DNA of 64,000 bases, taken from the NCBI RefSeq assembly GCF_000741135.1, contig NZ_JGYU01000002.1:222022-286021 (forward strand), given 5' to 3'. Made by a program: the position numbers and the translations under genes. Origin of the DNA: Bifidobacterium choerinum. Its GTDB lineage: Bacteria > Actinomycetota > Actinomycetes > Actinomycetales > Bifidobacteriaceae. The notes beneath the pieces are model-generated. The model worked only from the letters and a program-made list of their open reading frames with translations, made no database searches and was not told where the DNA came from. Positions within the stretch are counted from its first letter, which is position 1. The number at the start of each line of letters is the position of its first letter. This document shows, one piece after another, positions 8,489 through 17,823 of this stretch.

Positions 8489-9871
8489 ATGACGATGATC
8501 TTCCCCAAGGGATTCATGTTCGGCACGGCCACCGCGGCGTATCAGATCGAAGGCGCGGTTGCCGAAGGCGGCCGTACGCCGTCGATCTGGGACACGTTCT
8601 CGCACACAGGCCACACGCTCAACGGCGACACCGGCGATGTGGCCGATGATTTCTACCACCGTTGGGAAGACGACCTCAAGCTGCTGCGCGACCTGGGGGT
8701 GAACGCCTACCGCTTCTCGATCGGCATCCCGCGCGTCATCCCCACGCCGGATGGCAAGCCGAACCAGGAAGGCCTTGATTTCTACAGCAGGATCGTCGAC
8801 CGCCTGCTCGAATACGGCATCGCGCCTATCGTGACGCTCTACCACTGGGACCTGCCGCAGTACATGGCGTCTGGAGACGGCCGTGAGGGCGGCTGGCTCG
8901 AGCGCGAGACGGCGTACAGGATCGCCGATTACGCCGGCATCGTGGCCAAGTGCCTGGGGGACCGCGTGCACACGTACACGACGCTCAACGAACCCTGGTG
9001 CTCGGCCCATCTGAGCTATGGCGGCACCGAGCATGCGCCGGGCCTCGGCGCGGGGCCGCTTGCGTTCCGCGCGGCGCACCACCTCAACCTCGCCCATGGC
9101 CTCATGTGCGAAGCCGTGCGCGCCGAAGCCGGGGCGAAGCCGGGGCTGTCCGTGACGCTCAACCTGCAGATTTGCCGCGGAGACGCCGACGCGGTGCACC
9201 GCGTGGACCTCATCGGCAACCGCGTGTTCCTTGATCCGATGCTGCGCGGGCGCTACCCTGACGAGCTGTTCTCGATCACGAAGGGCATCTGCGACTGGGG
9301 GTTCGTGTGCGACGGCGACCTCGACCTCATCCGCCAGCCGATCGACGTGCTCGGCCTCAACTATTACTCCACGAATCTGGTGAAGATGAGCGACCGCCCG
9401 CAGTTCCCGCAGAGCACGGAAGCGTCCACGGCGCCCGGTGCGAGCGATGTCGACTGGCTGCCGACAGCCGGTCCGCACACCGAGATGGGGTGGAACATCG
9501 ACCCGGATGCGCTGTACGAGACGCTTGTGCGGCTCAACGACAACTATCCGGGCATGCCGCTTGTGGTGACCGAAAACGGCATGGCGTGCCCCGACAAGGT
9601 GGAAGTGGGCACCGACGGTGTGAAGATGGTGCACGACAACGACCGCATCGACTACCTGCGCCGACACCTTGAAGCGGTGTACCGCGCGATCGAGGAGGGC
9701 ACCGATGTGCGCGGATACTTCGCGTGGTCACTGATGGACAACTTCGAGTGGGCCTTCGGCTATAGCAAGCGCTTCGGCCTGACCTACGTGGACTACGAGT
9801 CGCAGGAGCGCATCAAGAAAGACAGCTTCGACTGGTACCGCCGCTTCATCGCCGACCATAGCGCGCGCTGA
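8489..9871 (+). CDS. GH1 family beta-glucosidase
   Basis: 460-residue intracellular glycoside hydrolase of family 1. N-terminal FMFGTATAAYQIEGA, acid/base Glu in TLNEP (about residue 168) and nucleophile Glu in VTENG (about residue 362) are all present, as is the C-terminal SLMDNFEWAFGYSKRFGL block. It would remove non-reducing beta-linked glucose, and in this setting probably glucose from glucomannan oligosaccharides; beta-mannosidase side activity cannot be excluded. AAAGGA precedes the ATG by a normal distance. It is transcribed away from the esterase operon and ends at a strong terminator. Confidence 0.93.
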   Translation: MTMIFPKGFMFGTATAAYQIEGAVAEGGRTPSIWDTFSHTGHTLNGDTGDVADDFYHRWEDDLKLLRDLGVNAYRFSIGIPRVIPTPDGKPNQEGLDFYSRIVDRLLEYGIAPIVTLYHWDLPQYMASGDGREGGWLERETAYRIADYAGIVAKCLGDRVHTYTTLNEPWCSAHLSYGGTEHAPGLGAGPLAFRAAHHLNLAHGLMCEAVRAEAGAKPGLSVTLNLQICRGDADAVHRVDLIGNRVFLDPMLRGRYPDELFSITKGICDWGFVCDGDLDLIRQPIDVLGLNYYSTNLVKMSDRPQFPQSTEASTAPGASDVDWLPTAGPHTEMGWNIDPDALYETLVRLNDNYPGMPLVVTENGMACPDKVEVGTDGVKMVHDNDRIDYLRRHLEAVYRAIEEGTDVRGYFAWSLMDNFEWAFGYSKRFGLTYVDYESQERIKKDSFDWYRRFIADHSAR

Positions 9872-9890
9872 TGGCATCCGCAGCTCCCTA

Positions 9891-9935
9891 CAACGGCTGC
9901 TTCCGGCTTTTTCGCCGGAAGCAGCCGTTGTTGTG
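9891..9935 (+). terminator. Intrinsic terminator after GH1 gene
   Basis: Perfect 17-bp stem (9891-9907 with 9914-9930), loop TTTTTC, followed by TTGTGT. Confidence 0.9.
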
Positions 9936-10076
9936 TCTGGGGCATCTTCGAGCATAGAGGAGCTAAAACGTGTTGTTCATCCTGTCGGCAACACGTTGTG
10001 GCGGTGGGCGACGAGCCTCTGAGCACCCCTGACGAAAGTCATATCCGAGGCCGCTGAGGATGACAACCGTCTGTAC

Positions 10077-10178
10077 CTGTCCGAAAAAACGGAACGGCAC
10101 CGATTTTTGAGACAGATACGCCTCATAACTGTCTGAAAAAACGGAAGGGTACCGATATTTCAGACAGATATGCCTCGC
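10077..10178. repeat. Two tandem palindromic units, 52-bp period
   Basis: Two copies of a roughly 50-bp unit begin at 10077 and 10129. The second is bounded by a perfect 10-bp inverted repeat CTGTCTGAAA/TTTCAGACAG; in the first it is imperfect. They share the size and spacing of arrays elsewhere in this window. Confidence 0.85.
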
Positions 10179-10362
10179 CAAGGAAAAGCGCGCATATCAA
10201 TGGGCGCCCCCAATGCAGACAGGCCGGTGCGCTTGCTGTCACAACATGGTGCCGACAGGATAGACAACACGCTCGGTTCCTATACGCTCATCTTCGTGGT
10301 CCTATATATGAAGTGAGCAGGTGCGCTGTACATCGGCGGCACATTGAGACTCGCCGAATTCG

Positions 10363-10374
10363 TGAAGCGCTTAA
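10363..10374. promoter_or_regulatory. Distal LacI-type operator upstream of the binding-protein gene
   Basis: TGAAGCGCTTAA, a near-palindrome 179 bp upstream of the promoter-overlapping site at 10542. The pair could support looping by a LacI tetramer or dimer pair. Confidence 0.6.
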
Positions 10375-10541
10375 TGCTTTTTTGACTACAACGTGAAAAT
10401 GGAGTTGACGGCAAGGGAAGGCAGTCGATGCGGTGTTTGCAGGCGATAATTGTTGAAAACATTGGGAAAATGGTTGTATTAATGATAACGATTGCATGGC
10501 ATTTGAGCTGTGCTGAGCACGCGTAGGTATGACGGAACTAC

Positions 10542-10578
10542 TTAAGCGCTTGACAAGCTGTAAGAAGTCGGATATATT
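10542..10578 (+). promoter_or_regulatory. Promoter with overlapping LacI operator for the ABC binding-protein gene
   Basis: -35 TTGACA (10550-10555), 17-bp spacer, -10 TATATT (10573-10578). The operator TTAAGCGCTTGA (10542-10553) overlaps the -35. An almost identical arrangement precedes the permease gene at 12454-12490. Confidence 0.85.
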
Positions 10579-10681
10579 GATTCCATCGTTCGCCTCAGGC
10601 AGAGAAGCCCAGAGGTGATCACAGCTCACAGTTGAGCGGGGATTCGGCGACGAAGCCCGGAAGATAAGGAAGGAAAACAGA

Positions 10682-12055
10682 ATGAACGTCAAGAAGATTG
10701 CGGCGGCAGGCATTGCGGCGGCGTGTCTGATCAGCGTGGCGGCATGCGGAGGCAATGGCTCCGCGGACTCCAACAACAAGTCCGGCGTCACCTACCCGGA
10801 GATCAAGCTCGGCGAGACCGGCAAGGACCTCAAGGCCGAGATCACGTTCTTCAACGGCCGCACCGACATGGGTCTGGCCTCGTACCCGGGCAAGAACTGG
10901 GAGTCCTACATGAAGGACTTCAACGAGATGTACCCGGGCATCAAGGTCAAGGTGCAGACCGATTCGAACTACGCCGATTCCGCGCTCACCCGCCTGCAGG
11001 CGAACAATGATTCGTGGGATGTCATGATGATTCCGGCGGTCGACCGTTCCGAGTTCTCAAACTACTTCGTCTCCTATGGCGCCACCGAAGACATGGACAA
11101 GGAGATCAAGCTCGCCAACGAGAAGGCCTATGACGGCCAGACTTACGGCATCGCCACTGATGGCCAGACCTCCGGCGTCGTCTACAACGCCAAGGTGTTC
11201 AAGGACGCGGGCGTCACCGAGCTGCCGAAGACCCCCGAGGAGTTCCAGGCCGCGCTCAAGAAGATCAAGGAGAACACCAAGGCGATCCCGCTGTACACCA
11301 ACTTCGCTGAGGCTTGGGCCATGGCGCCTGGGACGCCTACATCGGCGGCAACGCGACCGGCGACCCGAAGTTCATGAACCAGTCATGCCGCACGACAAGA
11401 CCCCGTTCAAGAAGGACGACAAGGCTCGGACACCCACCCGTACGCCGTCTACAAGACGCTGTACGACGCGGTTGCGAATGGCTACACCGAAGAGGATTAC
11501 TCCACGACCGATTGGGAGTCGTCGAAGGGCCGCATCAACAACGGCGAGATCGCGACGATGGTGCTCGGCGCCTGGGCTGTGCCGCAGATGAAGCAGGCCG
11601 GTGACCACCCGGACGACGTGCAGTACATGCCGTTCCCGATCACCGTTGACGGCAAGCAGTACGCCACGCTCGCCGGCAACTACTCGATGGGCATCAACAA
11701 GAACTCCGACAAGGACCGTCAGGAAGCCGCGATGATCTTCGTCAAGTGGATGACCGAGAAGTCGGGTTATGCGCAGAACGAAGGCGGCATCCCGATTGTC
11801 AAGAGCGACGACAGCCTGCCGGAGACCTACGAGCACTTCAAGGACGTTGAGCTGATCGTCGACGACCCGGCGAAGGAAGGCGAAGAGGACCTCTTCGCCG
11901 ACATCAACTCCGATTCCGAGCTCGGCATCAACAACGGCAACGGCAAGAAGATTCAGGACATCGTGACCGACGCCGCCAACAAGACCAAGACCATCGACCA
12001 AATCATGGGCGAATGGGACGAGAAGTGGGGTGCGGCTGTCGAGTCCGAGAGCTGA
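10682..12055 (+). pseudogene. CUT1 ABC transporter sugar-binding lipoprotein, three frameshifts
   Basis: The start shows a lipoprotein signal peptide (MNVKKIAAAGIAAACLISVAACGG with lipobox Cys about residue 22), then an extracellular solute-binding fold. The reading frame changes three times: after MNV-frame residue about 213 (11321-11325, one G missing), at 11383-11385 (one base missing) and at 11421-11425 (one G missing). After the third loss the original frame resumes and ends with MGEWDEKWGAAVESES. Repaired length is about 458 residues, normal for the family. As sequenced it would stop at 11377 after 231 residues. Three single-base losses within 105 bp are either true decay or base-call errors. 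In an intact state it would capture manno-type oligosaccharides and pass them to the adjacent permeases. AAGGA precedes the ATG. Confidence 0.85.
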
Positions 12056-12115
12056 CTCACCCCGCGCGGCCGTAGGCCGGCGCGCATATAGACCAACTCC
12101 TCTTTTCCCTTCCCT

Positions 12116-12162
12116 CCAGAACGGTGGCGGCCCCTCATCATGAGGGGCCGCCACCGTTCTGG
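12116..12162 (+). terminator. Long hairpin after the binding-protein gene
   Basis: Near-continuous inverted repeat of about 23 bp per arm centred on one base, 60 bp after the stop and preceded by a pyrimidine-rich run. Confidence 0.8.
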
Positions 12163-12216
12163 CATGCGTGCGAGCGGGCGCCAGGCTGTGGAGCGACGGG
12201 ATGAGGCGGCTATATA

Positions 12217-12228
12217 TTATGCGCTTAA
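12217..12228. promoter_or_regulatory. Distal LacI-type operator upstream of the permease gene
   Basis: TTATGCGCTTAA, one base off the locus consensus, 237 bp upstream of the promoter operator at 12454. It mirrors the distal site at 10363. Confidence 0.5.
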
Positions 12229-12453
12229 GTATTGTGACATACGATTGAGAAGGGCTTGAGCGCGCGAAAAACGAGAGAAATCAGCCATTTTTCAAGTATT
12301 CTTGAGGCGGTGAGGGGAATGTGTGTGAAGTGCGTGTACAGAACGCCGCGCACCAAGTCGCCGCAATTAAGTTGACTACAGCGTGTTGGGTTGGATCGAG
12401 GAAGTGCAAGAATTGTTGGAATGACGTGCTTTTCGAGCGTGACACGGCGTAAC

Positions 12454-12490
12454 TTAAGCGCTTGACAAACTGAAATCACAGCGATATATT
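12454..12490 (+). promoter_or_regulatory. Promoter with overlapping LacI operator for the permease operon
   Basis: -35 TTGACA (12462-12467), 17-bp spacer, -10 TATATT (12485-12490), operator TTAAGCGCTTGA at 12454-12465. The downstream leader also repeats that of the binding-protein gene (AGGCAGAGAAGCC, then GAGGTG). Confidence 0.85.
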
Positions 12491-12622
12491 ATGTGGCATC
12501 GCTTATCACAGGCAGGCAGAGAAGCCTGAGGTGGATACCCGGGCGGGATTCATGGCTGAATCCCCAACGGGGCCGCGAACCTACAGCATTCGTGGTTGGA
12601 TAAGGAAGGAACAGAGACCATC

Positions 12623-13685
12623 ATGACTACCTCACAACCGGCTGTGGCACCGCCGAGGCGGTTCCGTTCAACAAGCAGCCCCGCGACTGGAAGAAGATCG
12701 GCATCATCGTCCTCTTCTGCGCGCTCCCCATTGCATTGCTCGTTGTGTTCACCTATCTGCCGTTCTTCCAGATGTGCGGATACAGCTTCTACAAGATGAA
12801 GTACATCGGCACCCCCAAGTTCATCGGCCTGAAGAACTACACCGACATCTTCACCCGCCCGGACCTGCTCGCCACGCTCAAGCTTTCGCTGTACTAATGG
12901 TCGGCGCGCTGATCCAGGTCGCCCTCGCCCTCTACCTGGCCACCGTGCTCGCCTTCAAGGTCAAGGGCGGCAGCTTCTTCAAGGGCGCCATGTTCTTCCC
13001 CTACCTGATCAACGGCATCGCCATCGGCTTCATCTTCAAGTTCTTCTACACCCGCGGCTACGTGCTCGACTCGGTGCTCCAGTGGTGCGGGTTCAGCCTC
13101 GACAACCTGCCGTACTGGCTGCGTGACCAGAAGGTGAACAACTGGTCGCTCGTGGCCTCCTCAGTGTGGAGGTACCTGGGCCAGACGATGATTCTCTTCA
13201 TCGGCGCGATCATGTCGATCGACGGCTCGCTTTACGAGGCCGCGGAGATCGATGGCGCCAACAAGTGGCAGCAGTTCAAGCACATCATCCTGCCGGGCAT
13301 CCAGACGATCCTCGTGCTCAACATCATCCTCTCGATCACCGGCTCGCTTTCCGCATTCGAGGCGCCGTACGTCATCACCTCGGGCGCCAACGGCACCGGC
13401 ACCTTCTTTGTGCAGATGGACAAGATCGCGCACTCCGACCAGAAGGTCGGCCTCGCCTCCGCGATGGCCGTGGTGCTGCTCATCATCATCATGATCTGCG
13501 CGCTGCTGCAGAAGATCGTCATGGGCTGGCTGTTCCGTGACGCCGACGACGGCACCGCCAAGGCCCGCAAGCATGCGCAGAAGGTCGAGAAGCAGCGCAA
13601 GAAGGCGCTGCACCAGGCCAACAAGGTCAAGGCCGGCAACGCCCCGCTCTTCAGGAACGGAGCCAAGAAGGAAGCCGAGGCGTGA
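12623..13685 (+). pseudogene. CUT1 ABC transporter permease (MalF-like), two frameshifts
   Basis: AAGGAAGGA precedes an ATG at 12623. After nine residues one base is missing (12650-12651), then the protein continues in another frame (EAVPFNKQPRDWKKIGIIV, first membrane segment) to an in-frame TAA at 12895. A second missing base there (TAC-TA-ATG) would join it to the main ORF MVGALIQVALALYLATVLA. That ORF holds the EAA loop YEAAEIDGANKWQQFKHIILP that contacts the ATPase, and a basic C-terminal tail. The repaired protein is about 354 residues, normal for a MalF-like subunit. Without repair no functional N-terminal half would be made. No ATPase gene is in the locus; CUT1 systems commonly share an MsmK-like ATPase encoded elsewhere. 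Confidence 0.85.
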
Positions 13686-14617
13686 GCACGATGTCAAGCG
13701 AAACGATCACCCCGGACATGCAAACGAACTCGCAGAAAGGAAAGGCCATGGAAGCCTCCGTCGAAAAGGTGAGCGTCTGGTATCACGTGCGCCGTTGGAT
13801 ACTCTCCTTCCTCAAGTACTTCAGCCTCGTCTTCATCACGTTCTGCGTCCTGCTGCCGCTCGCCTCCTGCGTGTGGACGGCCGCGAAGACCGATGCGGAA
13901 TACAAGACCGGCAACGTCATGGCGATGCCCCACAACTGGTTCAACTTCCAGAACTACGCGGACGCGTTCAAGCTGTCGAACATGGCCGTCGCCTTCCGCA
14001 ACTCCTTCATCGTCCTCGTGTGCGTCTGCTTCATGACGACGATCATCGGCACCCAGCTCGCCTACGTCCTGAGCCGCTTCCAGTTCCCGGGCAACGCGTT
14101 CATCCGCGGCGCCTTCACGATCGCGGCGCTGCTGCCGGGCATCGCGATGCAAGTCGCGGTCTACAAGATCATGGGCAGCCTCGGCATGATCAACTCCCTG
14201 TGGGGCTACATCATCATGTCGATGGGCACCGATGTCATCTCGATCTACATCTTCATCCAATACTTCGAGAACCTGCCGATCTCGCTTGACGAGGCGGCGA
14301 TGATCGACGGCGCGAGCTACTTCACAATCTACGGCCGCATCCTGCTGCCGCTGCTCAAGCCGGCCATCGTCACGGCCCTCATCCTCAAGGGCGTCGGCAT
14401 CTACAACGAGTACTACGCAGCCAACCTCTACCTGCAGGACAAGCAGAAGCTCGGCACCGTGGCCATCTCGCTGTACGCCTTCACCGGCCCGCAGGGCTCG
14501 AAGTACAACCTGATCTGCGCAGGCGTCATCGTGACGCTGCTGCCCGCCCTGATCCTGTTCCTGATCTTCCAGAAGCAGATCTACAACGGCGTCGCAGCCG
14601 GCGCAGTCAAGGAGTGA
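13682..14617 (+). CDS. CUT1 ABC transporter permease (MalG-like)
   Basis: Second inner-membrane permease subunit, intact, 311 residues from GTG 13682 (GTGA overlap with the previous stop) or 289 from ATG 13748, which has the better Shine-Dalgarno AAAGGAAAGG. Six membrane segments are visible and the conserved cytoplasmic EAA loop is DEAAMIDGASYFTIYGRILLPLLKP. With the preceding permease and binding protein it would form the oligosaccharide importer of the locus. It shows none of the frame damage of its two upstream partners. Confidence 0.92.
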   Translation: MSTMSSETITPDMQTNSQKGKAMEASVEKVSVWYHVRRWILSFLKYFSLVFITFCVLLPLASCVWTAAKTDAEYKTGNVMAMPHNWFNFQNYADAFKLSNMAVAFRNSFIVLVCVCFMTTIIGTQLAYVLSRFQFPGNAFIRGAFTIAALLPGIAMQVAVYKIMGSLGMINSLWGYIIMSMGTDVISIYIFIQYFENLPISLDEAAMIDGASYFTIYGRILLPLLKPAIVTALILKGVGIYNEYYAANLYLQDKQKLGTVAISLYAFTGPQGSKYNLICAGVIVTLLPALILFLIFQKQIYNGVAAGAVKE

Positions 14618-14653
14618 TCTAAGACTTACCCTTCCCCCTTTCCTCACCATCAT

Positions 14654-14690
14654 GGAGCCGTGCCGAGCGAGTTGCGTGCGGCGCGGCTCC
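14654..14690 (+). terminator. Terminator after the importer operon
   Basis: 12-bp stem (14654-14665 with 14679-14690, one G-T pair) followed by a C/T-rich run. Confidence 0.8.
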
Positions 14691-14796
14691 CTTCTCTTCT
14701 TCCTCTTCTTCAGCGGCTGATTCCGGTCGCCCCCGACATCCTCAGTTCCCTTCCGTGCGCGGCACAAGCCGGCGCCAACCACCAGGAGCACATATC

Positions 14797-17505
14797 ATGA
14801 CCAACACCCCATCCACCTTCGCACCGCTGTCGAGCGGCTGGACCGTCACCGCGATGAACCCGGAGGTCGTGCCCGCCGACCTGCGCGAGACGCTGACCGC
14901 CGGCATCCCGGCGGCCGTCCCCGGCGAGGCGACGCTCGACCTGCTCAACGCCGGTCTCATCCCCGACCCCTTCGACGGCGACAACGAGAACAAGCTGCCG
15001 TGGACCGGCGACGTCGACTGGCGCTTCACCTGCACCTTCGAATGGCATGACGACGGCAACACGCGCCACGACCTCGTCGCCTACGGCCTCGACACCGTCG
15101 CGACGATCGAGCTCAACGGCGACCCGGTCGCGCAGACCGAGAACTGCCACCGCTCCTACCGCTGGGACATCCGTGAGCTGCTGCAGGACGGCGAGAACGT
15201 GCTGACCGTCACCTTCATGTCCCCGGTGCGCTACTCCGACGCCGAGGAGCAGCGCCGCGGCTACTATCCGCACACCGAGCACCACGCCTTCAACCAGATC
15301 CGCAAGCCGAGCTACTCCTTCGGCTGGGACTGGGGCATCGACGTGGCCAACGCCGGCATCTGGCGCGAGATCGGCATCGACTCGTGGAGCGGCGTGCGCC
15401 TCGCCGAGGTCCGCCCGCTCGTCGACGTCGCCTCCGACGGCACCGGCATCCTCAACGTGCACGTCAAGGTCGAGCGCGAAGGCCACGGCCGCATCATGAA
15501 CCCGATGGACGCACACAGGTTCCAGACGCCGGTGCCGGTCCATGTGACACTCGAAGGCTATGGCACGATGCTCGAGGCCGATGGATCGGTCGATCAGGGT
15601 CGCGACGAGACGACGATCACGATCGCCGTGCCGGACGCGAAGCTGTGGTGGCCGCTCGGCTACGGCGACCAGCCGCTCTACGCCGTCGACGTCAAGGCCG
15701 GTGCCGACCTGCAGGCCGAATGGAAGGGCCGCATCGGCTTCCGCACGACATATGTGGACACGCGCGCCGACGACCTCGGCCGCCCGTTCCAGATCTACGT
15801 CAACGACGTGCCGGTGCACGCGCACGGCTACAACTGGATCCCCGACGACGCGTTCATCGCGCGCGTGACGAAGAAGGACTACGAGCGCGGCATCCGCGAC
15901 CTCGTCGAATCGAACTCGAACATGGTCCGCGTCTGGGGCGGCGGCATCTACGAGGCCGACGAATTCTACGATCTGTGCGACGAATACGGCGTCATGGTCT
16001 GGCAGGACTTCATGCTCGCCTGCGCCGCCTACCCGGAGGACGCCGAGACGAAGGAGGAGGTCGAGGCCGAGGCGCGCGAGGCGATCATCCGCCTGTCGAG
16101 CCATCCGAGCCTCATCGTCTGGAACGGCTCGAACGAGAACTACGTGGCCTACGCCGAATGGGGCGGCTACAAGCAGGCCGTGCGCGACGACGACCTGCCG
16201 GCGAACGAATACGGCTACGGCGAGAAGGGCTGGGGCGACTACTACTACTCGGAGCTCTTCCCGCAGCTGCTCGCCGAGCTCGACCCGACGCATGTGTACC
16301 TGCCGAGCTCGCCGATGAGCTTCACGAAGTTCACGAACGCGAACTGGGACACCGACGGCACGATGCACATCTGGGACGCGTGGAACCGCAAGGACTACCG
16401 CATCTACGCCGAATACACGCCGCGCTTCGCCGACGAGTTCGGCTATCAGGCGCCGCCGGCATGGAGCACGCTCGTCGGCGCCGTGCACGACGAGAAGCTA
16501 GAGCCCTTCGGCAAGCAGATGCTCGTGCACCAGAAGGCGATGGGCGGCAACTACAAGCTCGCCCGCGGCATGCGCTCGCATCTGACGCCCGGCCATCTCG
16601 ACGACGTGAGCTTCGGCGGCGTCGTCAACGGCAAGCCGAGCGACGGCGCGCACAGCTGGCTCATCCCGACCGATAACTGGGACGACATCCAGGACTGGCA
16701 CTGGGCGTGCCAGCTGCAGCAGGCGCATGCGATGAAGTTCGGCGTCGAGCATATGCGTTCGCTCGCGCCGGTCAACGCGGGCGCGCTCATCTGGCAGCTC
16801 AACGACGACTGGCCGGTCGTCTCGTGGGCGGCCGTCGACTTCAACGGCCACCGCAAGCCGGTGTGGTACGCGTCGCGCGACTTCTTCGCGCCGCGCCTGG
16901 CGACGATCCAGCCGCGCACGTCGGAGGAGTACCGCGAGACGCACAGCTGGGAAGGCGTCAAGGTCGGCACCGACCACTTCGAACTCATCGTCCTCAACGA
17001 CACCCGCGAACCGGTCAAGGACACATGGACGGTGCAGCGCGTGACGCTCGGCGGCGACGTGCTCGCGACGCAGACGATCGACGTCGACCTCGACGCGACG
17101 TCGCACAAGGGATACACGCTCGACGACGCCATCGTCGACTACGACGACCCGAACGCCGAACTCATCGTCGCGACGCCGTCCGACGACTCCTTCGCGCGCG
17201 TCGTCTACAATCCGGCGGAAGTCGTCGACCAGTCGCTCGCCGCGCCGGGCGAGGCCTTCAGCGCGGACGCGAAGCAGGTCGACGGCGGTGTCGAGCTGAC
17301 GGTGACGGCGAAGGACTACGTGCGCGACCTGTTCGTCATGGTCGACAAGGTCGATCCGAAGGCCACCGTCGACGAAGGCCTCGTCTCGCTGCTGCCGGGC
17401 GAGTCGGTCACGTTCCACATCACGACGGGCGCGGACGATCCGCAGGCCTTCGCGGCCGCGAACGTGCTGCGCAGCGCGAACGACCTCAAGCGCGAAGCGA
17501 AGTGA
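14797..17505 (+). CDS. GH2 family beta-mannosidase
   Basis: 902-residue cytosolic enzyme with the GH2 mannosidase layout: N-terminal sugar-binding-like domain (SYSFGWDWGIDVANAGIW), immunoglobulin-like domains and a catalytic barrel. The acid/base Glu lies in WNGSNEN (about residue 447) and the nucleophile in DEFGYQAPP (about residue 547); VRVWGGGIYE and WQLNDDWPV are further mannosidase blocks. It would release mannose from the non-reducing ends of imported mannan oligosaccharides. The ATG at 14797 follows AGGAGC at a good distance; upstream in-frame codons at 14755 are not supported. It lies between the importer and the LacI gene. Confidence 0.93.
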   Translation: MTNTPSTFAPLSSGWTVTAMNPEVVPADLRETLTAGIPAAVPGEATLDLLNAGLIPDPFDGDNENKLPWTGDVDWRFTCTFEWHDDGNTRHDLVAYGLDTVATIELNGDPVAQTENCHRSYRWDIRELLQDGENVLTVTFMSPVRYSDAEEQRRGYYPHTEHHAFNQIRKPSYSFGWDWGIDVANAGIWREIGIDSWSGVRLAEVRPLVDVASDGTGILNVHVKVEREGHGRIMNPMDAHRFQTPVPVHVTLEGYGTMLEADGSVDQGRDETTITIAVPDAKLWWPLGYGDQPLYAVDVKAGADLQAEWKGRIGFRTTYVDTRADDLGRPFQIYVNDVPVHAHGYNWIPDDAFIARVTKKDYERGIRDLVESNSNMVRVWGGGIYEADEFYDLCDEYGVMVWQDFMLACAAYPEDAETKEEVEAEAREAIIRLSSHPSLIVWNGSNENYVAYAEWGGYKQAVRDDDLPANEYGYGEKGWGDYYYSELFPQLLAELDPTHVYLPSSPMSFTKFTNANWDTDGTMHIWDAWNRKDYRIYAEYTPRFADEFGYQAPPAWSTLVGAVHDEKLEPFGKQMLVHQKAMGGNYKLARGMRSHLTPGHLDDVSFGGVVNGKPSDGAHSWLIPTDNWDDIQDWHWACQLQQAHAMKFGVEHMRSLAPVNAGALIWQLNDDWPVVSWAAVDFNGHRKPVWYASRDFFAPRLATIQPRTSEEYRETHSWEGVKVGTDHFELIVLNDTREPVKDTWTVQRVTLGGDVLATQTIDVDLDATSHKGYTLDDAIVDYDDPNAELIVATPSDDSFARVVYNPAEVVDQSLAAPGEAFSADAKQVDGGVELTVTAKDYVRDLFVMVDKVDPKATVDEGLVSLLPGESVTFHITTGADDPQAFAAANVLRSANDLKREAK

Positions 17506-17510
17506 GCGGA

Positions 17511-17551
17511 TTAAGCGACCATCAGTGCCATGGCAACTGATGGTCGCTTAA
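17511..17551 (+). terminator. Hairpin after beta-mannosidase gene
   Basis: Perfect 16-bp stem (17511-17526 with 17536-17551) around a palindromic GCCATGGC centre. Both arms carry TTAAGCG, the half site of the LacI operators, perhaps by chance. Confidence 0.8.
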
Positions 17552-17656
17552 CCGTTGTCGGAGCCCTTCGGACGGTTCGGACGACGGCAGAGGCATAATA
17601 GGCAGAAACACAAGGGAAAAATCGACCGGAGGAATGCGCCGGCCGACGTTTCCCTA

Positions 17657-17679
17657 TACAATGGTTCTGAAGCGATTCA
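17657..17679 (+). promoter_or_regulatory. lacI-type gene promoter with autoregulatory operator
   Basis: A -10 TACAAT (17657-17662) is followed by TGAAGCGATTCA (17668-17679), a palindrome matching the locus operator and covering the expected transcript start. Confidence 0.65.
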
Positions 17680-17823
17680 GCGCCGACGGCCCCATCACGG
17701 GGCGCCGCACAGATCGCGGGGTACCAACGACACAACGCACGCCGTCCGCGCCAACGGACGGCAACCACGGAGCGCAGCGGCACAGCGGCGCGCATGCGGC
17801 GTGACGGGACGGGAGAACACGAC

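Noticed and set aside
9963..10181. 72-residue protein with internal repeats on the minus strand
   Set aside because: Its repeats are just the two 52-bp DNA units; no Shine-Dalgarno and no neighbours.
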